64,000 bases of DNA, taken from NCBI GenBank assembly GCA_963815475.1, contig CAWFHD010000001.1, positions 1,054,001-1,118,000 of the forward strand. Reading direction: 5' to 3'. The stretch is from Sulfopaludibacter sp963815475. Its GTDB lineage: Bacteria > Acidobacteriota > Terriglobia > Bryobacterales > Bryobacteraceae. Below the pieces are notes generated by a model. The model was not told the origin of the DNA and did not search any database. It saw nothing but the letters and a program-made list of their open reading frames with translations. This document shows positions 1 to 7,165 of the stretch, in pieces; positions within the stretch are counted from its first letter, which is position 1; each line of letters starts with the position of its first letter. Position numbers and translations under genes: made by a program.

Positions 1-54
1 AGTTTCCCTGCCCCAGCAATAGCACGTTGGCGAAGAAAGGAAAACATAAAATGA
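1..54 (+). CDS. 3' end of an upstream gene (partial)
   Basis: Frame 1 is open from the window edge to a TGA at 52-54, giving 17 C-terminal residues ending in a basic stretch (RWRRKENIK). The TGA overlaps the ATG at 51-53 as ATGA, the same junction used by the next genes of this operon, which is why I read it as the end of a real gene. Its identity cannot be told; a type VI effector, PAAR or VgrG-type gene would fit the context, but that is inference. Confidence 0.35.
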   Translation, partial: SFPAPAIARWRRKENIK

Positions 55-182
55 CATCCCCGAGCAGTTCGGCTTCCATGCTAACCGGCGATCAAAAGGA
101 CGATTACAAATTAATTCAGGGAAACGGCAAGGACCCGCAGGAGATCCAACCCGACGACTGTAGCGCGTCCGATTGCAAATAG
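51..182 (+). CDS. small hypothetical protein, 43 aa
   Basis: An open frame of 43 codons starts at ATG 51, about 10 nt after a purine-rich AAAGG-type ribosome site (36-40), and ends in TAG at 180-182. The product is polar and acidic with two cysteines near the C terminus and no membrane segment. It sits between the partial upstream gene (ATGA overlap) and the DUF3396 gene, whose ribosome site AGGGAGA begins inside its stop codon. I recognise no family. It may be a small effector-module protein or only a spacer ORF. Confidence 0.4.
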   Translation: MTSPSSSASMLTGDQKDDYKLIQGNGKDPQEIQPDDCSASDCK

Positions 183-189
183 GGAGAAC

Positions 190-1137
190 ATGAACGGCGG
201 ATTCGAAGTCTTTCAGGTAGTCGGTGACCGGGGACGCCAATTGACTCGTCTCAATGCGGACGTCGTATTTTATTTCGATCCGCCGCTAAGCGCCTTTACC
301 GATTCCGTTGTCGCCGCCATGAAGACGTTCTACGAGCTTTGGCCCCAAAAACAGCTTGCCTGGTATGCAACCGAGACGATGAAGCAGTTCCGGCCAGCAA
401 CCAGGCAGTCGTACACGCTACCCTCAGTCTGGTGGCAGGATGCTGCGCCTCAGAAGCCCCTGCGTGAACTTTTTCTGAAAGGCGGCGACGCCCATGAATC
501 GACCGCGACCTCGGGTGTGTTTCTATCCAGCGCTGAGCCAACGAACCGCATTTCCAAGAAGCAGGCGAATTATCTGCGGTTTATCGTGCCGGCCCAGTTT
601 TTTGCGGCCGAATATCGGAGGTTCGAAGAATTCGTGCTTTCTCTTTGCGGACGACTGCCGTTTGTATCGGGGCACGGCGGATATGTGATCGAAACGAACA
701 TGTACTATGCGGAACAGGCTCAGGGAGCGGCGTATCCGCTCGCCATGCGTTATCACGCTGTTGATATCGCAACTTTGAGCCGGGCGCCCTGGGCGGTTCG
801 GGGCGAGCGAATCAAGAACGTGGCGTGGCTTACTCTCGTCGGCACCGAACTGCTGGACAAGTTGGGTGGATTCGGCGCGCTCAAGGCTGGTGCAACCGAA
901 CGGCTCAAACTGACCGAAACGCCAAATGGAGCCGTGATCCGCGCGGGCGACGCGCCAATACTCGGCGACGTGAATAGACGAGAGAGCCTGATGGCCTATG
1001 TCGATGCATACCGGCTTGTGAAGCCGTTGCACGAAGGCATCGCCACACTCTTTGCGCCGTTCTCTCTCCCAGGGGACCAGGACGAGGTGGCCGCAACCGA
1101 GCGCTGGCTGTTTCGGTTCGCCCAAAAGGCTGGATGA
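190..1137 (+). CDS. DUF3396/TsiV-like type VI immunity family protein
   Basis: A 315-residue soluble protein. Its C-terminal half has the pattern I associate with the DUF3396 (TsiV) family: a VSGHGGYVIE stretch, a YHAVDI segment, an IKNVAWLTLVGTELLDKLGG block, and a late AGDAPILGD followed by a YRLVKPL region. The family is named for proteins that protect cells from cognate type VI effectors, and members are usually encoded beside such effectors. Start ATG 190 follows the ribosome site AGGGAGA (181-187). Its TGA overlaps the next gene as ATGA, so the two are probably translated together. The neighbouring TIGR02270 and TssK genes support a type VI role. Which toxin it would neutralise is not visible; that gene may lie left of the window. 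Confidence 0.72.
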   Translation: MNGGFEVFQVVGDRGRQLTRLNADVVFYFDPPLSAFTDSVVAAMKTFYELWPQKQLAWYATETMKQFRPATRQSYTLPSVWWQDAAPQKPLRELFLKGGDAHESTATSGVFLSSAEPTNRISKKQANYLRFIVPAQFFAAEYRRFEEFVLSLCGRLPFVSGHGGYVIETNMYYAEQAQGAAYPLAMRYHAVDIATLSRAPWAVRGERIKNVAWLTLVGTELLDKLGGFGALKAGATERLKLTETPNGAVIRAGDAPILGDVNRRESLMAYVDAYRLVKPLHEGIATLFAPFSLPGDQDEVAATERWLFRFAQKAG

Positions 1138-1913
1138 CGCCGATGCGCAGCTTTATCTCTAACCTTCCGGATCCCCGGAACCGGTATCGCTGGAACGTCC
1201 GGCTGCAGCCCGATTCTTCCCCCAGGCACACGGAAGCTCTTGCTTCTCTTCTTCGGGAGTTCACCCAATTGGGCGACGCAGGCGCGTTCATCTCCACCTC
1301 AGTCGGGACGGGGTGCGTCATGAAGATCGTTGAAGAGCATATCGACGATGGCTTGGTGGAAGCCCTTGTACATATAGAACAATGCGATTTGAGATACGGC
1401 CGGCCTCTTCGAAATATCGTATTCGGACTGGGAGAGATTCTTCGGAACTCGATAGTGGAAGTCCGCATCGGACCCGCTTCGCCGGATTCGCTTGGACGAA
1501 CGACGCAAATGCAGGTAGACACAGCCGAGGTCCTCAAGGGAACGTTCTACCCTGAGGTGCCGCCGGGCTTTGCAACCCGCATCCAGAAACTGCCTCCCGT
1601 TGATTATCACTCGGGAAGAAGACTGCAATTGCAATATCAAGACAAGTTGCCCATGGAAACTGCACATGGCCTGGTCCAGCTTGTAAGGCGCTGGGGCGCA
1701 ACTATGGTGAGTGCATATCCGAATACCGAGGAGGACCTTCTGAATGGCCAATCCGTCATTCTCAATGCGGAGGGCTGCCTTCACGACGAGTTTACCTTTG
1801 AGGTCCTGATCGACCGATTCTTCGCCGCAGAAGCTGCATTTACGTCTCTGCTGAACCTGCTCATAATCAGAAGCCGTCAGGATGTTGATCTGAGTGCGGC
1901 CGTTGTGGAGTGA
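1134..1913 (+). CDS. hypothetical protein in the type VI effector operon
   Basis: A 259-residue protein of mixed alpha/beta composition without signal peptide or membrane segment. I do not recognise a family. The start at ATG 1134 overlaps the previous stop (ATGA) and is preferred over the in-frame ATG at 1143. Its own TGA overlaps the next GTG start (GTGA at 1910-1913). The tight coupling between a DUF3396 protein and a TIGR02270 protein suggests a part in the same effector/immunity or delivery module: an effector, adaptor or second immunity protein. No catalytic motif (HExxH, GxSxG, HNH) was seen. Function is unassigned. Confidence 0.6.
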   Translation: MTPMRSFISNLPDPRNRYRWNVRLQPDSSPRHTEALASLLREFTQLGDAGAFISTSVGTGCVMKIVEEHIDDGLVEALVHIEQCDLRYGRPLRNIVFGLGEILRNSIVEVRIGPASPDSLGRTTQMQVDTAEVLKGTFYPEVPPGFATRIQKLPPVDYHSGRRLQLQYQDKLPMETAHGLVQLVRRWGATMVSAYPNTEEDLLNGQSVILNAEGCLHDEFTFEVLIDRFFAAEAAFTSLLNLLIIRSRQDVDLSAAVVE

Positions 1914-3136
1914 CATTGAATCTGGTTGCCAATATCGCGAATCAGTATTGCGAAGAAGCCGGTTTTTTGTGGCTGCGGCGCACTCTGGCGGTTGGTCAGC
2001 CACAGTTTGACCTGAAGTCCCTGGCCAAGCTCGATCATCGCCTCGAAGCCCATCTCGATGGTTTGCGCGTAGCCGGCGATGCAGGTTGGGAAGCCTGCCG
2101 GAACGCTCTGGAACTCGAAGGGCCCGGCGAAGTGTTCGCCGCCGCCGTGATCGCCTTCGGTAGTGCGATGCCCGACCGTATTCAAGCGGTATTATCCGTG
2201 GCAGGCGCGTCGAGAGAGCGTTCCCGCGCAGTTGCCTCCGCTCTGGGATGGCTCGCCCAAGACGCCGTGCTTTCCCATATTCGAAACCTCAGCGAGTCGC
2301 AGGAGCCGCTGCTGCGCCGCGGAGGATTGGCTGGGGCGGCGATTCACCGCGTGCGTCCCGAAAACCTTGCCGGGGAGATCGATCACGTGGAGCCGCTGGT
2401 CCGGGCCCGAGCCTGCCGGGCTGCCGGAGAATTGGGCGCGACGGACCAGCGCTACGTTCTCGCGAATCATCTCCGCGACGAAGATGGAGAGAGTCGTTTC
2501 TGGGCAGCGTGGTCTTTAGCCACGATGGGAAGCCCCGACGCTCAGCCAGTCCTCTCAACCATAGCCGCGGCTGGAACCGTGCAATCCGAGCCTGCCGCGA
2601 CCATGCTAGCCCGCGTTACCGGTCATGTGGACCTGGCCGGAACTCGAGCCGCAGTCAAGGCAGCCGGGGCCTCCGGCGACCCGTCTGTCATCCCATACCT
2701 TTTCGAACAGATGGCCAATCCGGCGTTGTCCCGGGTTGCGGCGGAGGCGTTCGCTACCATTACAGGCGTAAACCTGATCTTCGAAAACTTGGGTACGCCT
2801 CGGGCTGAAGGAGTGCAACCGGGCCCTAACGAAAACCCCGACGACGAAGATGTGAGCATGGACCCGGACGATCATCTGCCGTGGCCGAGCACACCCGCGG
2901 TGGCGCAATGGTGGGACCGTCACCAAGCGTCGTTTCGAACTGGCACTCGCTACTTGGCCGGCAAACCGATCGCAGACGAATGGCTGAGTGAAGTGTTGAG
3001 GGGCGGATACCAGAGGCAGCGCGTTGCCGCATCTTTGGAACTTACCATCCGCCATCCGGCAGAACCGATGTTTGAGGTCCGTGCTCCTGGTTTCCGTCAG
3101 GAACTGTGGTTAGTGTCCCAGGCGGCACGAACATGA
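1910..3136 (+). CDS. TIGR02270-like HEAT-repeat protein, type VI-associated
   Basis: A 408-residue protein starting at a GTG that overlaps the preceding TGA. The middle part carries repeated helical pairs of HEAT type, for example the segment with AGAAIHRVRPENL, the one with VRARACRAAGELG, and one with RFWAAWSLATMGS. The C-terminal third contains a PWPSTPAVAQWWDRH stretch and an arrangement that resembles the TIGR02270 family. That family is usually found beside DUF2169, PAAR-like and DUF3396 genes in type VI loci, matching this context. The protein is probably a cytoplasmic scaffold or adaptor. The stop overlaps the next small gene as ATGA. Confidence 0.7.
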   Translation: MTLNLVANIANQYCEEAGFLWLRRTLAVGQPQFDLKSLAKLDHRLEAHLDGLRVAGDAGWEACRNALELEGPGEVFAAAVIAFGSAMPDRIQAVLSVAGASRERSRAVASALGWLAQDAVLSHIRNLSESQEPLLRRGGLAGAAIHRVRPENLAGEIDHVEPLVRARACRAAGELGATDQRYVLANHLRDEDGESRFWAAWSLATMGSPDAQPVLSTIAAAGTVQSEPAATMLARVTGHVDLAGTRAAVKAAGASGDPSVIPYLFEQMANPALSRVAAEAFATITGVNLIFENLGTPRAEGVQPGPNENPDDEDVSMDPDDHLPWPSTPAVAQWWDRHQASFRTGTRYLAGKPIADEWLSEVLRGGYQRQRVAASLELTIRHPAEPMFEVRAPGFRQELWLVSQAART

Positions 3137-3303
3137 ACGCCACTACATGTCTTGGCGTTTTTTTCCTCGCGGTCGCGGTTCTATTCGGATTTCTGGCAAT
3201 GCAGAGCGGGAGTTCGCCAGCGCGGAACGCGCGCATACGCATCGCCGTCATATTCACGATCATCAGCGTTGGTCTTATCGTTTTTCAGGGACGATTTCCG
3301 TGA
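3133..3303 (+). CDS. small two-helix membrane protein, 56 aa
   Basis: The start ATG 3133 overlaps the previous stop (ATGA 3133-3136), a better start than the upstream in-frame GTG/ATG codons, which lie inside the TIGR02270 gene. The product has two hydrophobic helices, one around residues 6-24 and one around residues 35-52, joined by a short basic loop, and it ends at TGA 3301. No family is recognised. It is the last member of the coupled chain. A membrane role next to an immunity protein is conceivable but is inference. Confidence 0.5.
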   Translation: MNATTCLGVFFLAVAVLFGFLAMQSGSSPARNARIRIAVIFTIISVGLIVFQGRFP

Positions 3304-3375
3304 TGAGGCTCCGAAAAACGATTCCCGAATCAGCTACAATATTTACCCAGGATGTTTTAATGCCAGGAGCCAACT

Positions 3376-4164
3376 ATGGACAACCAGGCCTCATCCGCTA
3401 GCACCCTAAACGTCGAACAACTGTTACAGCTTCACACCCTTACCAAGGAAGTGGCCAGGATCTGCCAGAAGCAGCTCCGGGGCTATCTCGATACCATGGC
3501 GCTGCTGTTTCGGCCCCGCCGCATTCTCGGCGACGCCGTCGAGGGCGCCGAGCGGGAGTCAGTTAGCGGCGTCGAACGGAACGTTGCCGAATTGCGCGAC
3601 CTCTACCGCAAAGTCGCCCTGCGGCCATTCGATCTCCGCCCGGAACTCAGCATGCCACTCGAGTCCATTTCCACCCAGATGCAGCTCTACGAGTGGGAAT
3701 ACATGCACCAGATCAAGACCGATCGTGGGTGGCGCAGCATCAAAGTCACTTCCCCGCTCACCTGGGTGGTTGTGTACTCTTCCAACTATTCTCTGGCGAT
3801 GTTCCGCCAGGTCCTCGCCGGCAATGAAGAGCGTGATTCCGAAGCGGTCCGCGCCTTTGTGTTGCGCGCCTGCCTGATGTCCCTCCACTTCACTAAGTTC
3901 CCCGCCATCGCCGAACTGCTTGCCGGGCTTCGGTATCGCGTCGAAGTCCGCCAGACGCCGGAGACGGGCGACCTTCCGCTCGTGACTCTGTCGGCTCCGT
4001 TCTCCACCATGCGGCCACCCGACAGCCTGGTCTCAGTCGCCAGCGGCCTCGCCGGCGGCACCAGCTTCTCCGAGGTCCTCGACCTCGCTAGCGTGAAAAG
4101 CCTCCAGGATCCCCTTCGCGAGCAAGTCGCCGCGGTCTTTCACGCGCAGGCGCAGGAGCTCTAG
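3376..4164 (+). CDS. hypothetical protein paired with TssK
   Basis: A 262-residue protein with a well-placed ribosome site (AGGAG at 3365-3369, 6 nt before ATG 3376). The N-terminal third is helical (about residues 10-90). A central WEYMHQIKTDRGWRSIKV segment follows, then a mixed alpha/beta C-terminal part. It has no signal peptide, membrane helix or catalytic motif, and I do not recognise the family. It ends 3 nt before the TssK start, so the two are almost certainly co-translated. A baseplate or TssK-assembly role is inferred from position only. The 72-nt gap upstream has a TACAAT hexamer (3335-3340) but no convincing -35. Confidence 0.6.
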   Translation: MDNQASSASTLNVEQLLQLHTLTKEVARICQKQLRGYLDTMALLFRPRRILGDAVEGAERESVSGVERNVAELRDLYRKVALRPFDLRPELSMPLESISTQMQLYEWEYMHQIKTDRGWRSIKVTSPLTWVVVYSSNYSLAMFRQVLAGNEERDSEAVRAFVLRACLMSLHFTKFPAIAELLAGLRYRVEVRQTPETGDLPLVTLSAPFSTMRPPDSLVSVASGLAGGTSFSEVLDLASVKSLQDPLREQVAAVFHAQAQEL

Positions 4165-4167
4165 CCT

Positions 4168-5538
4168 ATGAGGAAGCGCCACCGAGTCGTCTGGACCAAG
4201 GGGATGTTCCTCACGCCCCAGCAATTTCAGACTCAGGATCAATTCTTCGAAGACGCCGTCCAGTTCCGATGGAACGCCTCGCAATTTGCCAACTGGGGCG
4301 TCACCGATCTCGATATCGATGCTGAAGCTCTGGCCAACGGTCTGTTTCGCCTCACCAAATGTGCCGGCATCATGCCCGATGGCGAACTCGTCGATATGCC
4401 TGGCACCGATGAGTTGCCGGCATCGCGTTCCTTAAAAGATCACTTCCCTCCGACCAAAGACTCGCTCGATGTTTTCTTGGGAATCCCTGAGAATCGTTCG
4501 GGGGCGCGCAATGTCAGCATCCCAGGCACTGCCGATTCCGAGACGTCCGCCTTTGCGCCGACTACCCGCTACCTCGCCGAGACGCGCACGTTCACCGACG
4601 AGAATAACGGCGCGGAGGAAAAGCCCGTTCAGGTTGCCCGCCGCCTGTTTCGCGTGTTGTTCGAAGACGAATACCGCGACGGTTTCTCGGTTTTGCGCAT
4701 CGCCCAAGTCACTCGTAACGCCGCGGGAATTCCGGTACTAAACCCCAAATTTGTGGCTCCCTGTCTCAATCTTGCCTCCAGCAGCTACCTCAACATGCTA
4801 TTGCGCCGCCAGATTGAAATCCTCGCTACGAAGAGCGGGACGCTCTCCGGTCCTCGCCGGCAGCGGGGCAAGATCACCGCCGAGTTCTCGCCTTCGGAAA
4901 CGGCCAACTTCTGGCTGCTGCACACGGTCAATTCCTACCTGCCGGAACTGAAGCACATTTGGAAGGTCCGCAAGGGCCATCCGGAGGCCGCGTATGTGGC
5001 GATGCTGCGGCTGGCCGGAGCGTTGTCGACGTTCTCTCTGGAAGCGCGCCCGGAGAACCTCCCGGATTACGACCACGATGACTTGGGCCGCTGTTTCACC
5101 CTTCTCGATCAGAACATCCGCGACTTGATGGAAACCGTAATTCCTTCCAAATTCATTTCGATTCCCCTCCAGGTCAAGGATCGCTTCGTCTGGGGTGGCG
5201 CGGTCACCGAAGATCAGTATTTCCAGGGCTCGCAGTTTTACCTGGCGGTGAGCGCCAAGATGGGCATGGACGAGGTCATTCGCAAAGTGCCGCAACTGGT
5301 CAAAGTTTCGGCTACCGACGAGATTCAGCACTTGATCCGCAATTCCCTCCCTGGGCTGCCGTTGCGTCATATTCCCGTGCCACCTGCCGCGATCCCGATT
5401 AAGCTCGACAACCAGTACTTCGCGCTCAATCAAAGTGGCGAGCTGTGGAACATGATGAAGCTATCCAGGCAGATCGCCGTTCATGCTCCCGGCGAGATCG
5501 TCGATCCCCGAATGGAACTGTTCATCGTTCTCGAGTAA
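4168..5538 (+). CDS. tssK: type VI secretion baseplate protein TssK
   Basis: A 456-residue protein with the TssK (ImpJ/VasE) signature at the N terminus: a WTKGMFLTPQQFQTQDQF segment, followed by the shoulder-domain pattern with GELVDMPGTDELP. The C-terminal part, rich in FVWGGAVTEDQYF and LPGLPLRHIPVPPAAIPI, matches the neck and head domains that bind the TssJLM membrane complex. TssK is the trimeric adaptor between the phage-like baseplate and the membrane complex. Length is normal for the family. It follows the 262-aa gene by 3 nt. No other tss genes follow, because a tRNA fragment begins 62 nt after the stop; the rest of the locus must lie to the left. Confidence 0.9.
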   Translation: MRKRHRVVWTKGMFLTPQQFQTQDQFFEDAVQFRWNASQFANWGVTDLDIDAEALANGLFRLTKCAGIMPDGELVDMPGTDELPASRSLKDHFPPTKDSLDVFLGIPENRSGARNVSIPGTADSETSAFAPTTRYLAETRTFTDENNGAEEKPVQVARRLFRVLFEDEYRDGFSVLRIAQVTRNAAGIPVLNPKFVAPCLNLASSSYLNMLLRRQIEILATKSGTLSGPRRQRGKITAEFSPSETANFWLLHTVNSYLPELKHIWKVRKGHPEAAYVAMLRLAGALSTFSLEARPENLPDYDHDDLGRCFTLLDQNIRDLMETVIPSKFISIPLQVKDRFVWGGAVTEDQYFQGSQFYLAVSAKMGMDEVIRKVPQLVKVSATDEIQHLIRNSLPGLPLRHIPVPPAAIPIKLDNQYFALNQSGELWNMMKLSRQIAVHAPGEIVDPRMELFIVLE

Positions 5539-5600
5539 GTCGACGAAAAAGCGTCGTCCGCGCCAGCCGCTATAACTATTAATGATTTCAGTGGATTAAA

Positions 5601-5650
5601 TGGTCGGGGCGAGTGGATTCGAACCACCGACCTCCTGGTCCCGAAGCAGG
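5601..5650 (-). other. 3' fragment of tRNA-Pro(CGG), likely attachment-site remnant
   Basis: Read on the minus strand, these 50 nt match the 3' two thirds of a proline tRNA: an anticodon loop TTCGGGA (anticodon CGG), a 3' anticodon-stem strand CCAGG, variable loop AGGTC, T arm GGTGG-TTCGAAT-CCACT, the acceptor strand CGCCCCG, discriminator A, and an encoded CCA. There is no D arm or 5' acceptor strand at the expected place above 5650. The 5' anticodon-stem strand (CCTGC) also mismatches at its last base, so true identity probably starts in the anticodon loop. Such displaced 3' ends are left where integrases insert into tRNA genes. An AlpA-like gene lies 32 nt away. Confidence 0.75.
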
Positions 5651-5681
5651 ATGACAAAGAAAATCAATAACTTAGAGTTTC

Positions 5682-6044
5682 CTACGCGGTTTGGGAATTT
5701 ACCACCCCGTGAGGCACGCGGATCGGCTTAACGGTACGCTTCCGCATCCACTCGACGATTTCCGAGCGAAGGAACCGAGCTTCCGACCAGGTGCCGCGTT
5801 TCGGAAGCGGGGTATATGGATTCGATCCCTCGCCCCTCCATCGCTCCACCGTGCGTTCGCTGACCTGCAGGAGTTCGGCGACGTCGCGCTTCGTAAGAAT
5901 GTCACCGCTGTTCATTGGCTCCCTACCCGCGTTAGGGTTGCCCTCCCGCGAATTTCCATTGACTCGCGGCGCGGCGATTCCTGATCGAGCCTGAAAGCGA
6001 CGGTCAAGGGATTCAAGTCGTTTGAGGGCATCAAGCAATTGCAT
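5682..6044 (-). CDS. AlpA/excisionase-like helix-turn-helix protein
   Basis: A 120-residue protein. The C-terminal half is a MerR-type winged helix: ILTKRDVAELLQVSERTVERW, then a wing with LPKRGTWSEARFLRSEIVEWM, as in AlpA and excisionases. I chose ATG 6044 because GAGGGAG precedes it by about 5 nt; the longer frame would begin at a GTG (6068) without a site. It lies next to the tRNA-Pro fragment, where mobile elements often keep excisionase or recombination-directionality genes. No integrase is visible nearby, so the element is probably decayed. A plain HTH regulator is the alternative. TTGACA (6158-6163, minus) may be its -35, but no good -10 follows. Confidence 0.65.
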   Translation of the reverse strand: MQLLDALKRLESLDRRFQARSGIAAPRVNGNSREGNPNAGREPMNSGDILTKRDVAELLQVSERTVERWRGEGSNPYTPLPKRGTWSEARFLRSEIVEWMRKRTVKPIRVPHGVVNSQTA

Positions 6045-6192
6045 TCCGGCTCCCTCATGTCGTCGCACGGTTTACCATACTGATCGGCGTTGCTTGATGG
6101 CGAATTTGATCCGGTCAATCGCGATTCGAGCTTGGTAGTCCGACTCGAATAATCCCGTGTCAAATGTTCCCCGAAAATGAATGCTCTTACTC

Positions 6193-6221
6193 TTGGAATG
6201 CCGCAATGGTTATTGTACAAT
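6193..6221 (+). promoter_or_regulatory. sigma-70-like promoter for the isomerase-like gene
   Basis: TTGGAA (6193-6198) and TACAAT (6216-6221) are separated by exactly 17 nt. Transcription would begin near 6228, downstream of the ATG codons at 6177, 6198 and 6222. This supports the GTG start at 6255 for the gene that follows. Confidence 0.5.
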
Positions 6222-6254
6222 ATGCAAAGAACCGCCAAGACGTTTGGAGTCAAC

Positions 6255-7154
6255 GTGATTGCACAGTCCAATGGAATCGATCGCCGGCGATTGCTCGGGA
6301 GTTTGGCAGTTCTCTCAGTCTCAAGGCTCTCCGCACAACCGAAACGCCGGTTGCGGATCGGTCACACGGGAATCACGTGGGGATTCCAGCCCGACGACGC
6401 TCCCAGCGCCATTCGTGACGTCGCTAGTCTCGGCTACCAGGGCTATGAAACGTTCGGTGAGTATCTTGACGCGTGGGAATTGAAAGGCGGACTCAAGGCG
6501 GTTCTCGACACCGCGAGCCTCCCGCTGATTTCCGCTTACTGCAATGTGAACCTCACCGATCCCACCAAAAGGTCCGCTGAGGTGTCGAAGATTGTCCGCT
6601 GGGCCAAGCTGATTCAGAAATGCGGCGGTGTCACGGCGGTGATCGGTCCGAACGGAGTGCGGCGATCGTCCTACGATTTCAAAGCGAGCAAAGGGGATAT
6701 CGCGTCGGCTCTCAACGAGATCGGCAGTGCCGTGTCTGACGTGGGCATCGTGGCCGCTCTCCACCAGCACACCGGCACCTGCATCGAGTCTCGCGATGAG
6801 GTCTACGCCGTGCTCGACGCGGTAGACACGAAGGTGGTTAAGTTCGGGCCGGATGTGGGACAGCTTGCGAAAGGCGGTTCCGATCCGGTGAAGGTGGTGA
6901 AAGATTTCCTGCCCCTGATTGGTCATGTCCACTTGAAGGACTGGAATGGCGGTCCGCATTGGGCGGAATACTGCCCCTTAGGACAGGGCAAGGTCGACGT
7001 GCCTGCCGTGTTGGACCTGCTGGAGCAATCCCCGGACATGAAGATCATCATGGTGGAATTAGATCCAAGCGCTAAGGCTCCCCTCGCTCCCATCGAGACT
7101 GCCCGCGTCAGCAAGCAGTATTTGCAGAAGCAGGGATATACCTTCCGGTCATAA
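6255..7154 (+). CDS. secreted sugar-phosphate isomerase/epimerase-like TIM-barrel protein
   Basis: A xylose-isomerase-like TIM barrel (AP endonuclease family 2 fold, as in IolE and related epimerases). It starts with a twin-arginine-type leader (DRRRLLGSLAVLSVSRLSA), which implies export. Visible barrel landmarks are ITWGFQP near the start, ALHQHTGT in the middle, FGPDVGQLAKGG, GHVHLKDWN and MVELDPS; these carry the His, Asp and Glu expected to bind a divalent metal. I chose GTG 6255, with GGAG at 6246-6249 and 299 residues, over ATG 6177, because a promoter overlaps the upstream ATGs and the leader then begins normally. The SMP-30-like gene follows after 11 nt. A role in sugar or sugar-acid interconversion is likely; the substrate is unknown. 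Confidence 0.72.
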   Translation: MIAQSNGIDRRRLLGSLAVLSVSRLSAQPKRRLRIGHTGITWGFQPDDAPSAIRDVASLGYQGYETFGEYLDAWELKGGLKAVLDTASLPLISAYCNVNLTDPTKRSAEVSKIVRWAKLIQKCGGVTAVIGPNGVRRSSYDFKASKGDIASALNEIGSAVSDVGIVAALHQHTGTCIESRDEVYAVLDAVDTKVVKFGPDVGQLAKGGSDPVKVVKDFLPLIGHVHLKDWNGGPHWAEYCPLGQGKVDVPAVLDLLEQSPDMKIIMVELDPSAKAPLAPIETARVSKQYLQKQGYTFRS

Positions 7155-7165
7155 GGACGAGCGGC

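Noticed and set aside
5541..5556. Intrinsic terminator after tssK (CGACG-AAAAAG-CGTCG)
   Set aside because: Stem of only 5 bp and no T-tract; kept as a note only.
5601..5690. Complete tRNA-Pro gene
   Set aside because: No D arm or 5' acceptor strand is present on the minus strand above 5650, so only the 3' part remains.
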